Source: Actinoallomurus sp040655075
Lineage (GTDB): Bacteria > Actinomycetota > Actinomycetes > Streptosporangiales > Streptosporangiaceae
Assembly: GCF_040655075.1 (NCBI RefSeq)
Contig: NZ_JBFAJC010000017.1
Coordinates: forward strand, 140,474-204,473
Reading direction: 5' to 3'
Length of the DNA stretch: 64,000 nt
The translations under genes and the position numbers were made by a program. Below, piece by piece: positions 16,659 to 27,034 of the stretch (position 1 is the stretch's first letter; each line of letters opens with the position of its first letter). A model generated the notes under the pieces. The model did not search any database and was not told the origin of the DNA. It saw nothing but the letters and a program-made list of their open reading frames with translations.

Positions 16659-18125
16659 ATGACATGGTCACGACGAGACTTCCTCGCCACAAGCGTCGCG
16701 GCGACCGCCGGCGGCGCGGTACTGGGCGGGACCGCACCCGGCGCCGCGTCGCCGACCACACCAGAGTCGGCAACGGCGGTCGGCGCGGTGACCGGGTGGC
16801 GGCGCGCCGCGGAGATCAGCCGGCGCGTCCGGCCACCGCGGTTTCCCGCCCGCCGGTTCGCCGTCACCGACTTCGGGGCGGTCGGCGACGGCACGACCGA
16901 CTGCACGAAGGCGTTCCGCCGTGCGATCGCCGCCTGTCATGCCGCCGGCGGCGGCCACGTCGACGTCCCGGCGGGAACGTTCCTCACCGGCGCGATCCAC
17001 TTGCGCAGCGGCGTCGACCTGCACGTCGGTGAGGGAGCGACGATCCTGTTCAGCACCGACCCGGCGGCCTACCTGCCGGCCGTCTACACCCGTTTCTCGT
17101 CCATCGAGTGCTACAACTACTCGCCCTTCATCTACGCGTACGGCCAGGAGAACATCGCGGTCACGGGCTCGGGGACGCTCGACGGGCAGGGCGGTGTGGA
17201 GCACTGGTGGCCGTGGGTGGGCGACACGCACTACGGCTGGCATCCGGGCGACCCCGAGGAGAGCGCCGACTGGGCGGCGCTGCAGGACATGGCCGACCGG
17301 GGCGTCCCCGTGGAGCGGCGGGTGTTCGGCGCCGGCCACTACCTGCGGCCGAACTTCCTGCAGTTCTACCGTTGCCGCAGCGTGCTGGTCGAGGGCGTCA
17401 CGATCGTCCGGTCGCCGATGTGGGAGATCCACCCGGTGTTGTCGGCGAACGTCACCGTGCGTGACGTCCATGTCAACAGCAAGGGACCTAACAACGACGG
17501 CTGTGACCCCGAGTCGTGCTCGGGCGTGGTGATCCAGCGGTGCGTGTTCGACGCGGGCGACGACTCCATTGCCATCAAGGCCGGTCGTGGCGCCGACGGA
17601 CGGCGGGTGAACGTGCCCTGTGAGGACGTCCTCATCGAGGACTGCGACATGCGGATCCGCTACGGCGGGGTCGCGATCGGGAGCGACACGACCGGCGGCA
17701 TCCGCAACGTGTTCGTACGCCGCTGCACCATGGGCAGCCCGAATCTGTACTTCGGCCTGTACATCAAGACCAACTCGGTGCGCGGCGGCTTCGTCGAGAA
17801 CGTCTACCTGCGCGACATCCGCATCAGCACGCTGCGGAAGGAGACCATCTCGATCGACCTGTATCACGGCGAGGGGAACACCGGCTCGTACCCCCCTCTC
17901 GTGCGGAACATCGAGATCCGCGACCTGACCTGCGAAACGAGCCGCGCGCCCATGACCCTGCGGGGCTACCCGGACGACCCGCTGCGCGACATCCGCCTCG
18001 TGAACTGCGTGTTCACGAACGTCGAGGGCGACAGCACCATCGCGAACGTCGACGGCCTGGTCTTCGATCGAGTGAGTGTCGGCGGCGAGCCGGTGCCCAC
18101 GCCGCCGGTCCCGAAACACGCGTGA
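16659..18125 (+). CDS. GH28 polygalacturonase-type enzyme
   Basis: This 488-residue protein has a Tat signal (SRRDFLATSVAATAGG) and a right-handed beta-helix opening with FAVTDFGAVGDGTTDCTKAF. The GH28 active-site order is present. NNDGCD (about 278-283) replaces the usual NTDG. GDDS follows near 301, IGSDT (about 342) stands where many members have a GHG-type segment, and YIK near 367 stands for RIK. The changes resemble those in exo-acting or rhamnogalacturonan-directed members. It hydrolyses alpha-linked galacturonate or rhamnose-galacturonate bonds outside the cell. The ATG has CGGAGG upstream, 32 bp after the previous stop, so it is co-transcribed with the preceding glycosidase. Confidence 0.9.
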   Translation: MTWSRRDFLATSVAATAGGAVLGGTAPGAASPTTPESATAVGAVTGWRRAAEISRRVRPPRFPARRFAVTDFGAVGDGTTDCTKAFRRAIAACHAAGGGHVDVPAGTFLTGAIHLRSGVDLHVGEGATILFSTDPAAYLPAVYTRFSSIECYNYSPFIYAYGQENIAVTGSGTLDGQGGVEHWWPWVGDTHYGWHPGDPEESADWAALQDMADRGVPVERRVFGAGHYLRPNFLQFYRCRSVLVEGVTIVRSPMWEIHPVLSANVTVRDVHVNSKGPNNDGCDPESCSGVVIQRCVFDAGDDSIAIKAGRGADGRRVNVPCEDVLIEDCDMRIRYGGVAIGSDTTGGIRNVFVRRCTMGSPNLYFGLYIKTNSVRGGFVENVYLRDIRISTLRKETISIDLYHGEGNTGSYPPLVRNIEIRDLTCETSRAPMTLRGYPDDPLRDIRLVNCVFTNVEGDSTIANVDGLVFDRVSVGGEPVPTPPVPKHA

Positions 18126-18138
18126 GGAAGGCGCCCGC

Positions 18139-19496
<1,358 letters not shown>

Positions 19497-19500
<4 letters not shown>

Positions 19501-22022
19501 CGGACATGGCACGCCGACGATTCCTGGTCGGTACCGGGCTGGTGGGGCTGGGCGGACTGACCGTGGAGTCGCTCGGACAGGCGTCCCGCGCCGCGACGCC
19601 GACGAGTGGTTCGCCGACAGCCGCCGATCGAACGGCGATCCCGTACCCGACGCTCGCCCGCCCGTTCGCCATGCCGGGCGTCAAGGACCAGGACTGGACC
19701 GGCGCGTTGTTCGTCACGCGCGACGAGGCCCGATTCGCGGTCCGGGTGGGCCTGCTGACGGCCGCGGGAGCCTTGATCCGGGAGAAGATGACGAGCAACC
19801 TCTGGCGATTCGGCCCCTCGGCTCCCGACGGCGTCTACAAACAGGTCGTGGTCAGCTCGGACGACCGCAAGATCATGCCGGCGCATCTCGACGCGCTGCG
19901 TGAGGTGATCGCCCATCCCGACTGGTTCACCGCACAGGAGGTCACCCAGGCTCAGGCGACGCTTCCGCAGTTGGAGGCGACGTACGCGACGGTCCAGGCA
20001 CAGAAGCGGAGCATTCGCGTCCGCTACGCACGGACCGACGGTGGCCGCAGCGTCGTCGCGGCCGTGACGGCGCTCGACGCGGATCTGTCGATCGTGCTCG
20101 AAGCGGCGGCGCCGTGGACCGAGACTCCGAAGTTCGAGCTGGCGAACGGATGCGTGGTCGGCACCGAACCCGGCCTGCTGAACCCGTCGCGGACCGGCCA
20201 CTTCGCCCTGGCACCGGACGAGGCGGCCCGGCGCGCGACGCTCTACGCATCGGTCGGCGACATGATCGCCGGTGAGACCGGCAAGTCCGGCGCAGCGGGC
20301 ACCGCCGTCGCGGCGCTGCGCTACGACCTGGTCAAGGGGCAGACGATCACCTTCACCGCGACCTGCGACGACGTGCCGGTCACCCTTGAGACCGCACCGC
20401 GGCACAAGACGATGGCCCTGCTCGACTCCGCCCAGGCACGGGTCGCTCGCGGCTACCTCACCGGCACCGGGCCGGTGGGGCGCGTCGCCGACGCCGTCCG
20501 AGACGCGCTGTCGCTCAACACCAACTACGACAAGACGACCTTTCGCAACTTCGTGATGTGGGGCTGGGGCGGCGCCGGCGGCCTGTTCACCGGATGGGAC
20601 TCCGCCTTCGACGCGATCGAGGCCGCGTCGGTGAGCGCCGATCTGGCCATGCAGCACGAGCGCGACGTCTTCGCCGCGCCGCCACCGCCGAACCAAGTGA
20701 AGATCAACGGACCGCGCTACGACCAGCAGAACTCCGGGCCCATGCACGCGTACGCGGTGTGGCGGCTGTACACCAGGCTCGGGGACCGAGACCTCGTCGA
20801 CGCCGCCTATCCCCAGCTGGTCACGTTCTTCGATCTGCTGCCGGAGTGGGACGCCGACGGCGACGGCCTGCTCGAATCTCCCTACTTCGGTGATCGCGTC
20901 GGCGGGCGCGGCAACCATCTGGGCTTGGACGACAGCCCCGTCTACGCCGAGTACCAGAAGATCCCGAAGAAGGGCGGAAGCGGCGACCCGCGTCCGAACA
21001 GCAACCTGACCGACGTCGCGCTGAACGCCTACTACGCGCTGATGGCGGAGATCCTGGCGAAGATGGCGCGATCGCAGGGCAGGTCGGCCGACGCGACCCG
21101 GTTCGACGCGATCTACGAGCGGATCAAGGCAGGTGTCAACGCCAGGCTCTGGAACGAGAAGCGCGGGCTGTACCTGAGCCGTTACCTGGACGGCAGCTGG
21201 AACGAGGTCGTGACACCGACCGTCTTCTATCCGCTGTTCGCCGGGCTCGCCACGCCGGAGCGTGCTCGCGTGCTCGTCGAGGAGCACCTGCTCGACCGGA
21301 AGGAGTTCTGGGGCGAGTACGTCATCCCCAGCGTCGCACGCGACGACCCGACGTACTGCTCGGGTGGCCCGGTGCATCCGCGGTCGAGGCACTTCAAGTT
21401 CTTCACCAAGTACGGTGACGGCACGGCGCCGGAGCAGTGGAAGGGCGCGGCGTGGCCGCCGATGAACTTCACCGTCTACGAGGGGCTCAAGCGCTACGGC
21501 TTCGAGCGCGAGGCCGGTGAGTTCGCGGCACGGAGTGCCCGCATGTACCTGGACGCGTACGACCGTGACGGATGGTTCTCCGAGTCGTTCGACCCGGAGC
21601 CCGGCCAGTCGATCATGGACTCGGCCGTCGACACCGCCTGGCGCACCTACTCGTGGAGCAACGCGATGGCCGTCCAGACCATGCAGGAACTGCTGTCGGA
21701 CGACCCGTGGGGCGACGACCCCGAGGCGCTGATGTTCGGCAGCCTGACGCTCCCCGGGACGAATTCGCTCGCCAACCTGGTACTGCGCGGGCACCGGTAC
21801 GCGATCACCTCGGGCCCGCGGTCGACGACCTTGACCAGAGACGGACGACCGGTCTTCCGTGCCAGAGGTGGACGGGTCGCCGTGCGCGACTTCGTGCGAT
21901 CGAAGAACGGCGCCTCCTTCGACATCACCGCCGGCGCGCCCACGGACGTGGTGGTGATCCCCGGGAACGGCCGGGCCCACCGCGTCCGGGTGCCGGCCGG
22001 GCACAGCCACGTCGAGTTCTGA
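19497..22022 (+). CDS. Tat-exported six-hairpin glycosidase (GH63/trehalase-like)
   Basis: This 841-residue protein starts with an ATGA overlap onto the previous gene. The Tat signal is ARRRFLVGTGLVGLGG. After a beta-rich N-terminal domain, the helical barrel contains NFVMWGWGGAGGLFTGWDSAF, EWDADGDGLLESPYF, LDDSPVYAEY (about 478) and LTDVALNAYYALMAEI. These fit the MGH1-like/GH63-trehalase clan, with Asp and Glu residues of these motifs as likely acid and base. It is the last gene of the operon. Its stop is 4 bp from the stop of the convergent alpha/beta hydrolase gene, leaving almost no room for a terminator. The sugar specificity is unknown; mannose, glucose or rhamnose linkages are all possible. 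Confidence 0.75.
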
Positions 22023-22026
22023 CCCC

Positions 22027-23250
22027 CTAGGGGAGGTGGGCGCAGTTGGTGTCGAGGTCCCAGAGGATGACGGACAGCGCGTACGGGCTGATGGTGTGCT
22101 GGCCGTGGGTGGCGTCCTCGAGCAGTTCCCAGTGGCCGCCGGAACCGTCACCGCCGCCGATCACGGCGATCCGCTGCCGTACGGCGGCTTCGTAGCTGCG
22201 GTGCCCGACGCCGTTGAAGCAGCACTCGTCGAAGCGGTTGAGGATCTGCATCTGCCGGCGGTGTGGTCCGACCGAGCCGAGCGCGTAGATGTCCGGGAAG
22301 TCGGCGACGCCGTAGAAGCCGGGCTGCTTGTCCTGGCGCTGTTCCCAGTCGCCGCGGGTCGGTCCCGGCTTCGGCGATCCGGGGCGGACGAAGAACGGCA
22401 GGGAGCCGGCCGTCGGGTACGAGCGGGTGATCCGGGGGTCCAGCGCCGGATAGACCGTGGTCGTCCATCCTCCACCGGACAGCCCGACCATCTGCACCGA
22501 CGACGGGCGGTATGTCGTCCGCACGTGGTTCATCGCCACCGCCGGCGGCTCAAGGAAGAACGCCAGCGGCGAGAACGCCGCCGACTCCCACAGGTTCAGG
22601 TCGTTGTGCGACGGCTGCCTGGTCACCGACGGGTCGTTCGGGTCCTGGAGCGTCTTCGGGTTCCAGTGGTAGAAGGGCATCGCGAACAGCAGCACGACGT
22701 AGCCGTGGTCGAGCAGTCCTTGCGCGGTGCGCTGCATGGTGTCCAGCGGCTCGCCGTGGCCGTTGTGGTAGAAGGCGACGCGTCTGTGCGGGCGGTGCCG
22801 TGGTTCGAGCGCGAACACCGTCGAGTACAGCCCGAACGGCATCCGGACCGTGAGCCGGTCGTAGCAGCGTACGCCCTCGAACGCCGGCAGCTCGGCCGGG
22901 GCGCCGACGCCGCGCTGAACCTCGGGCAGGCCGGTCGGCAGCCGGCCGGTGGTCTTCCAGACCTGGGCGAGGAGCCGGGGCCGCATCGCCTCGACGTCGG
23001 CCGCGGTGTGGATCGTCATCAGGTCCTCGACGTCGACGCCGACCACCTCCTGCGGCAGCGTCTTGTACGCCGCGCTGTGCGCGGCCGCCACTTCGGAGTT
23101 GACCGGTGCCACCGGGCGCGGCGCCGGGTGCGGCCGGACGCCGCCTGCGGTGCTCGTGTTCGCGGCGGCCGGGAGCGTCCAGCCGACGGAGGCGGACGCG
23201 GCGGCGGCGCCGAGCGTGCCCAGCACCCATCTGCGGTTCACGGGAGTCAT
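22027..23250 (-). CDS. Tat-exported alpha/beta hydrolase (esterase-like)
   Basis: This 407-residue protein starts at the ATG at 23250 behind GAGGTG. The Tat signal is NRRWVLGTLGAAAASASVGW. The nucleophile elbow GLSGGGW places Ser258. A plausible acid/histidine region follows near FDECCFNGVGHRSYEA and GSGGHWELLEDATHG. It resembles dienelactone-hydrolase/acetylesterase-like proteins exported by saccharolytic actinomycetes and may remove acetyl or other ester groups from the island's polysaccharide. Only 15 bp separate its start from operator site 3. It forms a single-gene unit divergent from the GH106 gene. The fold is secure; the substrate is inferred from context. Confidence 0.75.
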   Translation of the reverse strand: MTPVNRRWVLGTLGAAAASASVGWTLPAAANTSTAGGVRPHPAPRPVAPVNSEVAAAHSAAYKTLPQEVVGVDVEDLMTIHTAADVEAMRPRLLAQVWKTTGRLPTGLPEVQRGVGAPAELPAFEGVRCYDRLTVRMPFGLYSTVFALEPRHRPHRRVAFYHNGHGEPLDTMQRTAQGLLDHGYVVLLFAMPFYHWNPKTLQDPNDPSVTRQPSHNDLNLWESAAFSPLAFFLEPPAVAMNHVRTTYRPSSVQMVGLSGGGWTTTVYPALDPRITRSYPTAGSLPFFVRPGSPKPGPTRGDWEQRQDKQPGFYGVADFPDIYALGSVGPHRRQMQILNRFDECCFNGVGHRSYEAAVRQRIAVIGGGDGSGGHWELLEDATHGQHTISPYALSVILWDLDTNCAHLP

Positions 23251-23265
23251 CGGTTCACCTCTCTC

Positions 23266-23279
23266 GGAAAACCTTTTCC
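23266..23279. promoter_or_regulatory. Palindromic operator, site 3 of 4
   Basis: GGAAAACCTTTTCC has perfect arms with a CC centre. It lies between the divergent alpha/beta-hydrolase and GH106 genes, at the predicted start point of the minus-strand transcript. Confidence 0.78.
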
Positions 23280-23284
23280 CAGTC

Positions 23285-23313
23285 ACCGTCGCCGCGCAGC
23301 GCGGAGACGTCAA
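23285..23313 (-). promoter_or_regulatory. Promoter of the alpha/beta hydrolase gene
   Basis: On the minus strand TTGACG (23308-23313) is followed after 17 bp by GACGGT (23285-23290). Operator site 3 begins 5 bp further on, so a bound protein would cover the start point. I could not place a convincing promoter for the plus-strand GH106 gene. Confidence 0.5.
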
Positions 23314-23357
23314 GACCTTCGTACCGCCGCCGACGAGGCGGGGGAGAGGAGACGGCC

Positions 23358-26300
23358 ATGCGTGGACGGAGACCGCGAGGGACGGCGGCCAGGAGCCCCC
23401 ACCTCCGTGCGTTCGTCGCGGCGATCCTGACCGCGACCCTCCCGGCGCCGGCAGCGTCGGCGGTCGTCGGAACCTCTCCGGGCGCGGCGGACCGAGGTGT
23501 GTCGGTGCGGGCAGGCGACCTCGTGCCCGCGCTGAGCGCCGGCACCTTCGCCGACCCGCCGGCCACGGTGCGCCCGAAGTACCGGTGGTGGCTGCCGGTG
23601 GCCGACACCAGCGATACGGAGCTACGCCGGGAACTCGGGCAGATCGCGCAGGCCGGCGGCGGAGGCGTCGAGGTCACCGCGTTTCCGGTGCCGCACGCCA
23701 CCACCGATCCGGTCTTCGGCAGCCGCAGCTACCTCAATGTGAACGGATGGGGCACGCCGAAGTGGCGGCACAAGCTCCAGGTCATCGCCGAGGCCGCCCG
23801 GAACGACGGCCTGATCCTCGATATGGCTGCCGGGCCGGCCTGGCCGCCGGTCGTGCCCTCCGTGCGCAACTTCAACCAGCCGGCCGCCGCGCAGCAACTC
23901 ATCTACGGCGCCGAGTTCACCGACGCCGGCGACGGCCGCGACGGAGCGCTCCCACCAACGACCACGAACCCGCCGACCGTGAACACTCTCGCCTGTGCGC
24001 CGACGGCGGGCGGCGCCACCGACGTTCAACTCGCGAACATCGCGGGCCTGGCCGCCGGCGACCGGATCACGCTCGGCACGGGTGCCGACCTCGACACCGT
24101 CACGGTCGAGCGAGTGGGAACCTCGATGGGCTGCACCACCGTGGCGACGGACACGGTCGCCGGCACGAGCACCGTCTCCGTCACGGACGTGCCGGACGGC
24201 CTGCGGACCGGTGACCGGATCATCATCGGCTCCGGCGCCGGCGAGGACGTCGCCGCCGTCACCGACCTCGGCTCGCAGAGCCAGAAGTCGACGGTGTACG
24301 CCGCGGCCGATACGGGCGCCACCAGCGTGGTGGTCGCCAACGACATGAACCTCCAGCCCGGCGGCACGGTCGTGATCGGTATCGGATCAGATCAGGAGAC
24401 GCGGACCGTCACCAACGTCGCGCACAGCAACAGCGGGCGGCCGGGCACCCTGACGCTCGACGCCCCGCTCGAACACCCACATGCCCGTGGCGCCGCCACC
24501 GCGACTCCGAGCGGCGGCATCACGGTCACGCCCGCGCTGCCTCATCGCCATCCGGCCGGCGACCTGGTCCGCCGGTACGGCGGCGCGACGGCGACCGTCG
24601 TGACCCCGGCGGCCCATCCGCATGTCGCGGGCGCGCCGGTCGTGGACACGGCGAAGACGAGCCTTGTGGCGGTGGTGGCCGCCCAGTGCAGCGCCGACTG
24701 CGCACCGGGGGGTGCCGCGCCACAGAAGCTCGACCGCGCGTCGGTGCGCGACGTGACGAAACTGGTCGACGCCGGCGGCGGACTGCACTACGCGTTCCCC
24801 GTCGGCAACGGCCACCCGTGGGTCCTTCTGGACTTCTACCGGACCGCCGACGGGCGAGTGCAGACGACGACCGCCGCGGAAGCGCCCGACTACGGCCTCG
24901 ACCACCTGAGCGCGCGCGGCGCCGAAGCCATCGGCGACTTCTGGGACCAGGCGATCCTTCCTACCGGCCGTGGCGGCTCCGAGGGTCCGCGGACCTCCGG
25001 AGGCGCCATCTTCGAGGACTCCCTCGAACTGGGCTACAACGAGACCTGGACCGCCGACTTCGCGGACCGGTTCCGTGAGCGCCGTGGCTACTCGGTGGCG
25101 CCGTTCCTCCCGGCGCTGGCCGGCGCCGCGATCACGCGCAAGGGGCCGTTCACGCCGGCTTTCGACTTCTCCGACGGCACCGGTGACCGGGTGCGCTGGG
25201 ACTACGCGCAGACGTGGAGCGACCTGTACGCAGACCGGTACCTGCCCGCCCTACAGCGGTGGACGGAGAGCCACGGCATGACGCTGCGCGCCCAGCCGTA
25301 CGGCGATCCGATCGACGCGGCGCACGCCGCGGAGCACATCGGCATTCCCGAGGGCGAGGGCCTGGAGTTCTCCGGCCACGATCCGGACCAGCAGTTCAAG
25401 GTGATCGCGTCCGGGGCGTACATGAGCGGTGCGCCGGTGGTCTCGAGCGAGTGCTGCGCGATGGCCGGCAAGGTGTGGGCGACCACCGTCGCGCAGAACC
25501 TGGCGACCCAGCTCTACCCCGGCATGGCCGGTGGGGACAACCAGGTCGTCTGGCACGGTTTCCCGTACCTGACGGCGCCGCCCGGCTCCGGAGAGCAGGC
25601 GCGGTGGCCGGGGTTCAGTTACGGCGGGAACACCAGCTTCGGGGAGGCGTGGGGTCCGCGGCTGCCACAGTGGTCCGACATGAAGGCGGTCAACGACCAC
25701 CTCGCGCGGCTGTCACTCGTGCTACGGCAAGGCACGCCGCAGTTCGACGTGGGCGTCTACTACCAGAACCTCGGCCTGGCGGGACAGGCCGGGGACCGGC
25801 CGGAAACCATCATCCCCGACACATCGGCGATGGCGGGCGCCGGATACACCTACGGGTACGTCAGCCCCGAGTTCCTGAAGGAGCCGTCGGCGACGTACAA
25901 CGGCGGGCAGCTCTTCCCCGGCAGGTCCGGCTACCGGGCGCTGCTACTCAACGATCAGCGGACCTACCGGCGCGACGCCGCGGACAAGATCCTCGGCCTG
26001 GCGCGCCAGGGCCTGCCGATCGTCATCGTCGGATCGGACCGCCCGCCGGCCATCACGACCCCGGGGTACAGCCCCGCGGACGACGCCGTGGTGCGAAAGG
26101 ACATCGACACGCTGTACTCCTACATCGGCGACGGGCGGCATCATGTCGCGCGGGCCGCGGCACAGGACGACGTCCCCGCGGCGCTCGCCTCGCTCGGCGT
26201 GACGGCGGCGGCCGCGCATGTCGGCACGGGGTCCGGCCGGATCCTGGACGTACGCCGCCACACCGCCGACGCCGACTACTACTTCCTGTACAACGACTCC

Positions 26301-27026
26301 GACACCGCGGCCGACCAGACCGTGCGGCTGTCCGGTGACGGCGCCGCGTACCGTCTCGACACCTGGACCGGGAGGATCACGTCGCTCGCGGAGCGCACCG
26401 CCGGCTCTCACACGGTGACCGTGCCGGTACGGCTCGCCGCCCACGACGTCATGGTGATCGCGGTGGGCCGCGCCGACCGGTTCGGCACCCCGGCGGCTCC
26501 GCCTCGTACGCCTGGCGGAACGGTCGCCGTCCAGCGGCTGACGTCCTGGGATCTGACCGTCGACAGCTGGACCCCGGGCCGCTCCGGCCGGCCCGATGAC
26601 ACGGCCCACACCGCACTCGGGCCGATCACGGTCACCGCGGATGCCGCCGGAGTACTTCCCGCGTGGACCCATATCGCCAGGTCGGCCGGCTATCAGGTTG
26701 ATCTGACCGACGTGGCGGGCGTGGGGACGTACACCACTCGTGTCCGGCTCGGAACCCTCGGGCACGGCGCCCATCTCGATCTCGGCGCCGTCGTGGACAC
26801 GTGCAGGGTGTCCGTCAACGGCCACGCGTTGCCGCCCCTGGACGGCCTCGACGTCGGCCATGTCGACATCGGCCGCTACCTGCGGCCGGGGAACAACACG
26901 ATCACGGTGCGGGTCGCCACTCCGCTGATCAACGCGGTACGCGTCGCTCCAGGGACCGGCGCGGCCGGCCGGCAGCGCACGGACAACGGTCTGATCGGGC
27001 CGGTGACACTGACGTCCACGAGGTGA
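23358..27026 (+). CDS. GH106-like alpha-L-rhamnosidase with repeat insertion
   Basis: This 1222-residue protein starts at the ATG at 23358 behind a GGGGAGAGGAG stretch; the frame is open upstream but no better start is seen. A Sec-type signal ends near PAASA. PPATVRPKYRWWLPVAD followed by QAGGGGVEVTAFPV is the opening of the GH106-type barrel. Later EDSLELGYNETW and HDPDQQFKV carry candidate acidic catalysts. Near residues 219-355 sit three tandem copies of a strand-rich unit with the core AGDRITLGTGAD, TGDRIIIGSGAG or PGGTVVIGIGSD. These look like an inserted carbohydrate-binding or spacer module. A C-terminal beta-sandwich (GPITVTADAAGVLPAW onward) ends the protein. It should release rhamnose from rhamnogalacturonan- or arabinogalactan-like material outside the cell. 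Confidence 0.82.
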   Translation: MRGRRPRGTAARSPHLRAFVAAILTATLPAPAASAVVGTSPGAADRGVSVRAGDLVPALSAGTFADPPATVRPKYRWWLPVADTSDTELRRELGQIAQAGGGGVEVTAFPVPHATTDPVFGSRSYLNVNGWGTPKWRHKLQVIAEAARNDGLILDMAAGPAWPPVVPSVRNFNQPAAAQQLIYGAEFTDAGDGRDGALPPTTTNPPTVNTLACAPTAGGATDVQLANIAGLAAGDRITLGTGADLDTVTVERVGTSMGCTTVATDTVAGTSTVSVTDVPDGLRTGDRIIIGSGAGEDVAAVTDLGSQSQKSTVYAAADTGATSVVVANDMNLQPGGTVVIGIGSDQETRTVTNVAHSNSGRPGTLTLDAPLEHPHARGAATATPSGGITVTPALPHRHPAGDLVRRYGGATATVVTPAAHPHVAGAPVVDTAKTSLVAVVAAQCSADCAPGGAAPQKLDRASVRDVTKLVDAGGGLHYAFPVGNGHPWVLLDFYRTADGRVQTTTAAEAPDYGLDHLSARGAEAIGDFWDQAILPTGRGGSEGPRTSGGAIFEDSLELGYNETWTADFADRFRERRGYSVAPFLPALAGAAITRKGPFTPAFDFSDGTGDRVRWDYAQTWSDLYADRYLPALQRWTESHGMTLRAQPYGDPIDAAHAAEHIGIPEGEGLEFSGHDPDQQFKVIASGAYMSGAPVVSSECCAMAGKVWATTVAQNLATQLYPGMAGGDNQVVWHGFPYLTAPPGSGEQARWPGFSYGGNTSFGEAWGPRLPQWSDMKAVNDHLARLSLVLRQGTPQFDVGVYYQNLGLAGQAGDRPETIIPDTSAMAGAGYTYGYVSPEFLKEPSATYNGGQLFPGRSGYRALLLNDQRTYRRDAADKILGLARQGLPIVIVGSDRPPAITTPGYSPADDAVVRKDIDTLYSYIGDGRHHVARAAAQDDVPAALASLGVTAAAAHVGTGSGRILDVRRHTADADYYFLYNDSDTAADQTVRLSGDGAAYRLDTWTGRITSLAERTAGSHTVTVPVRLAAHDVMVIAVGRADRFGTPAAPPRTPGGTVAVQRLTSWDLTVDSWTPGRSGRPDDTAHTALGPITVTADAAGVLPAWTHIARSAGYQVDLTDVAGVGTYTTRVRLGTLGHGAHLDLGAVVDTCRVSVNGHALPPLDGLDVGHVDIGRYLRPGNNTITVRVATPLINAVRVAPGTGAAGRQRTDNGLIGPVTLTSTR

Positions 27027-27034
27027 GCACTCTG

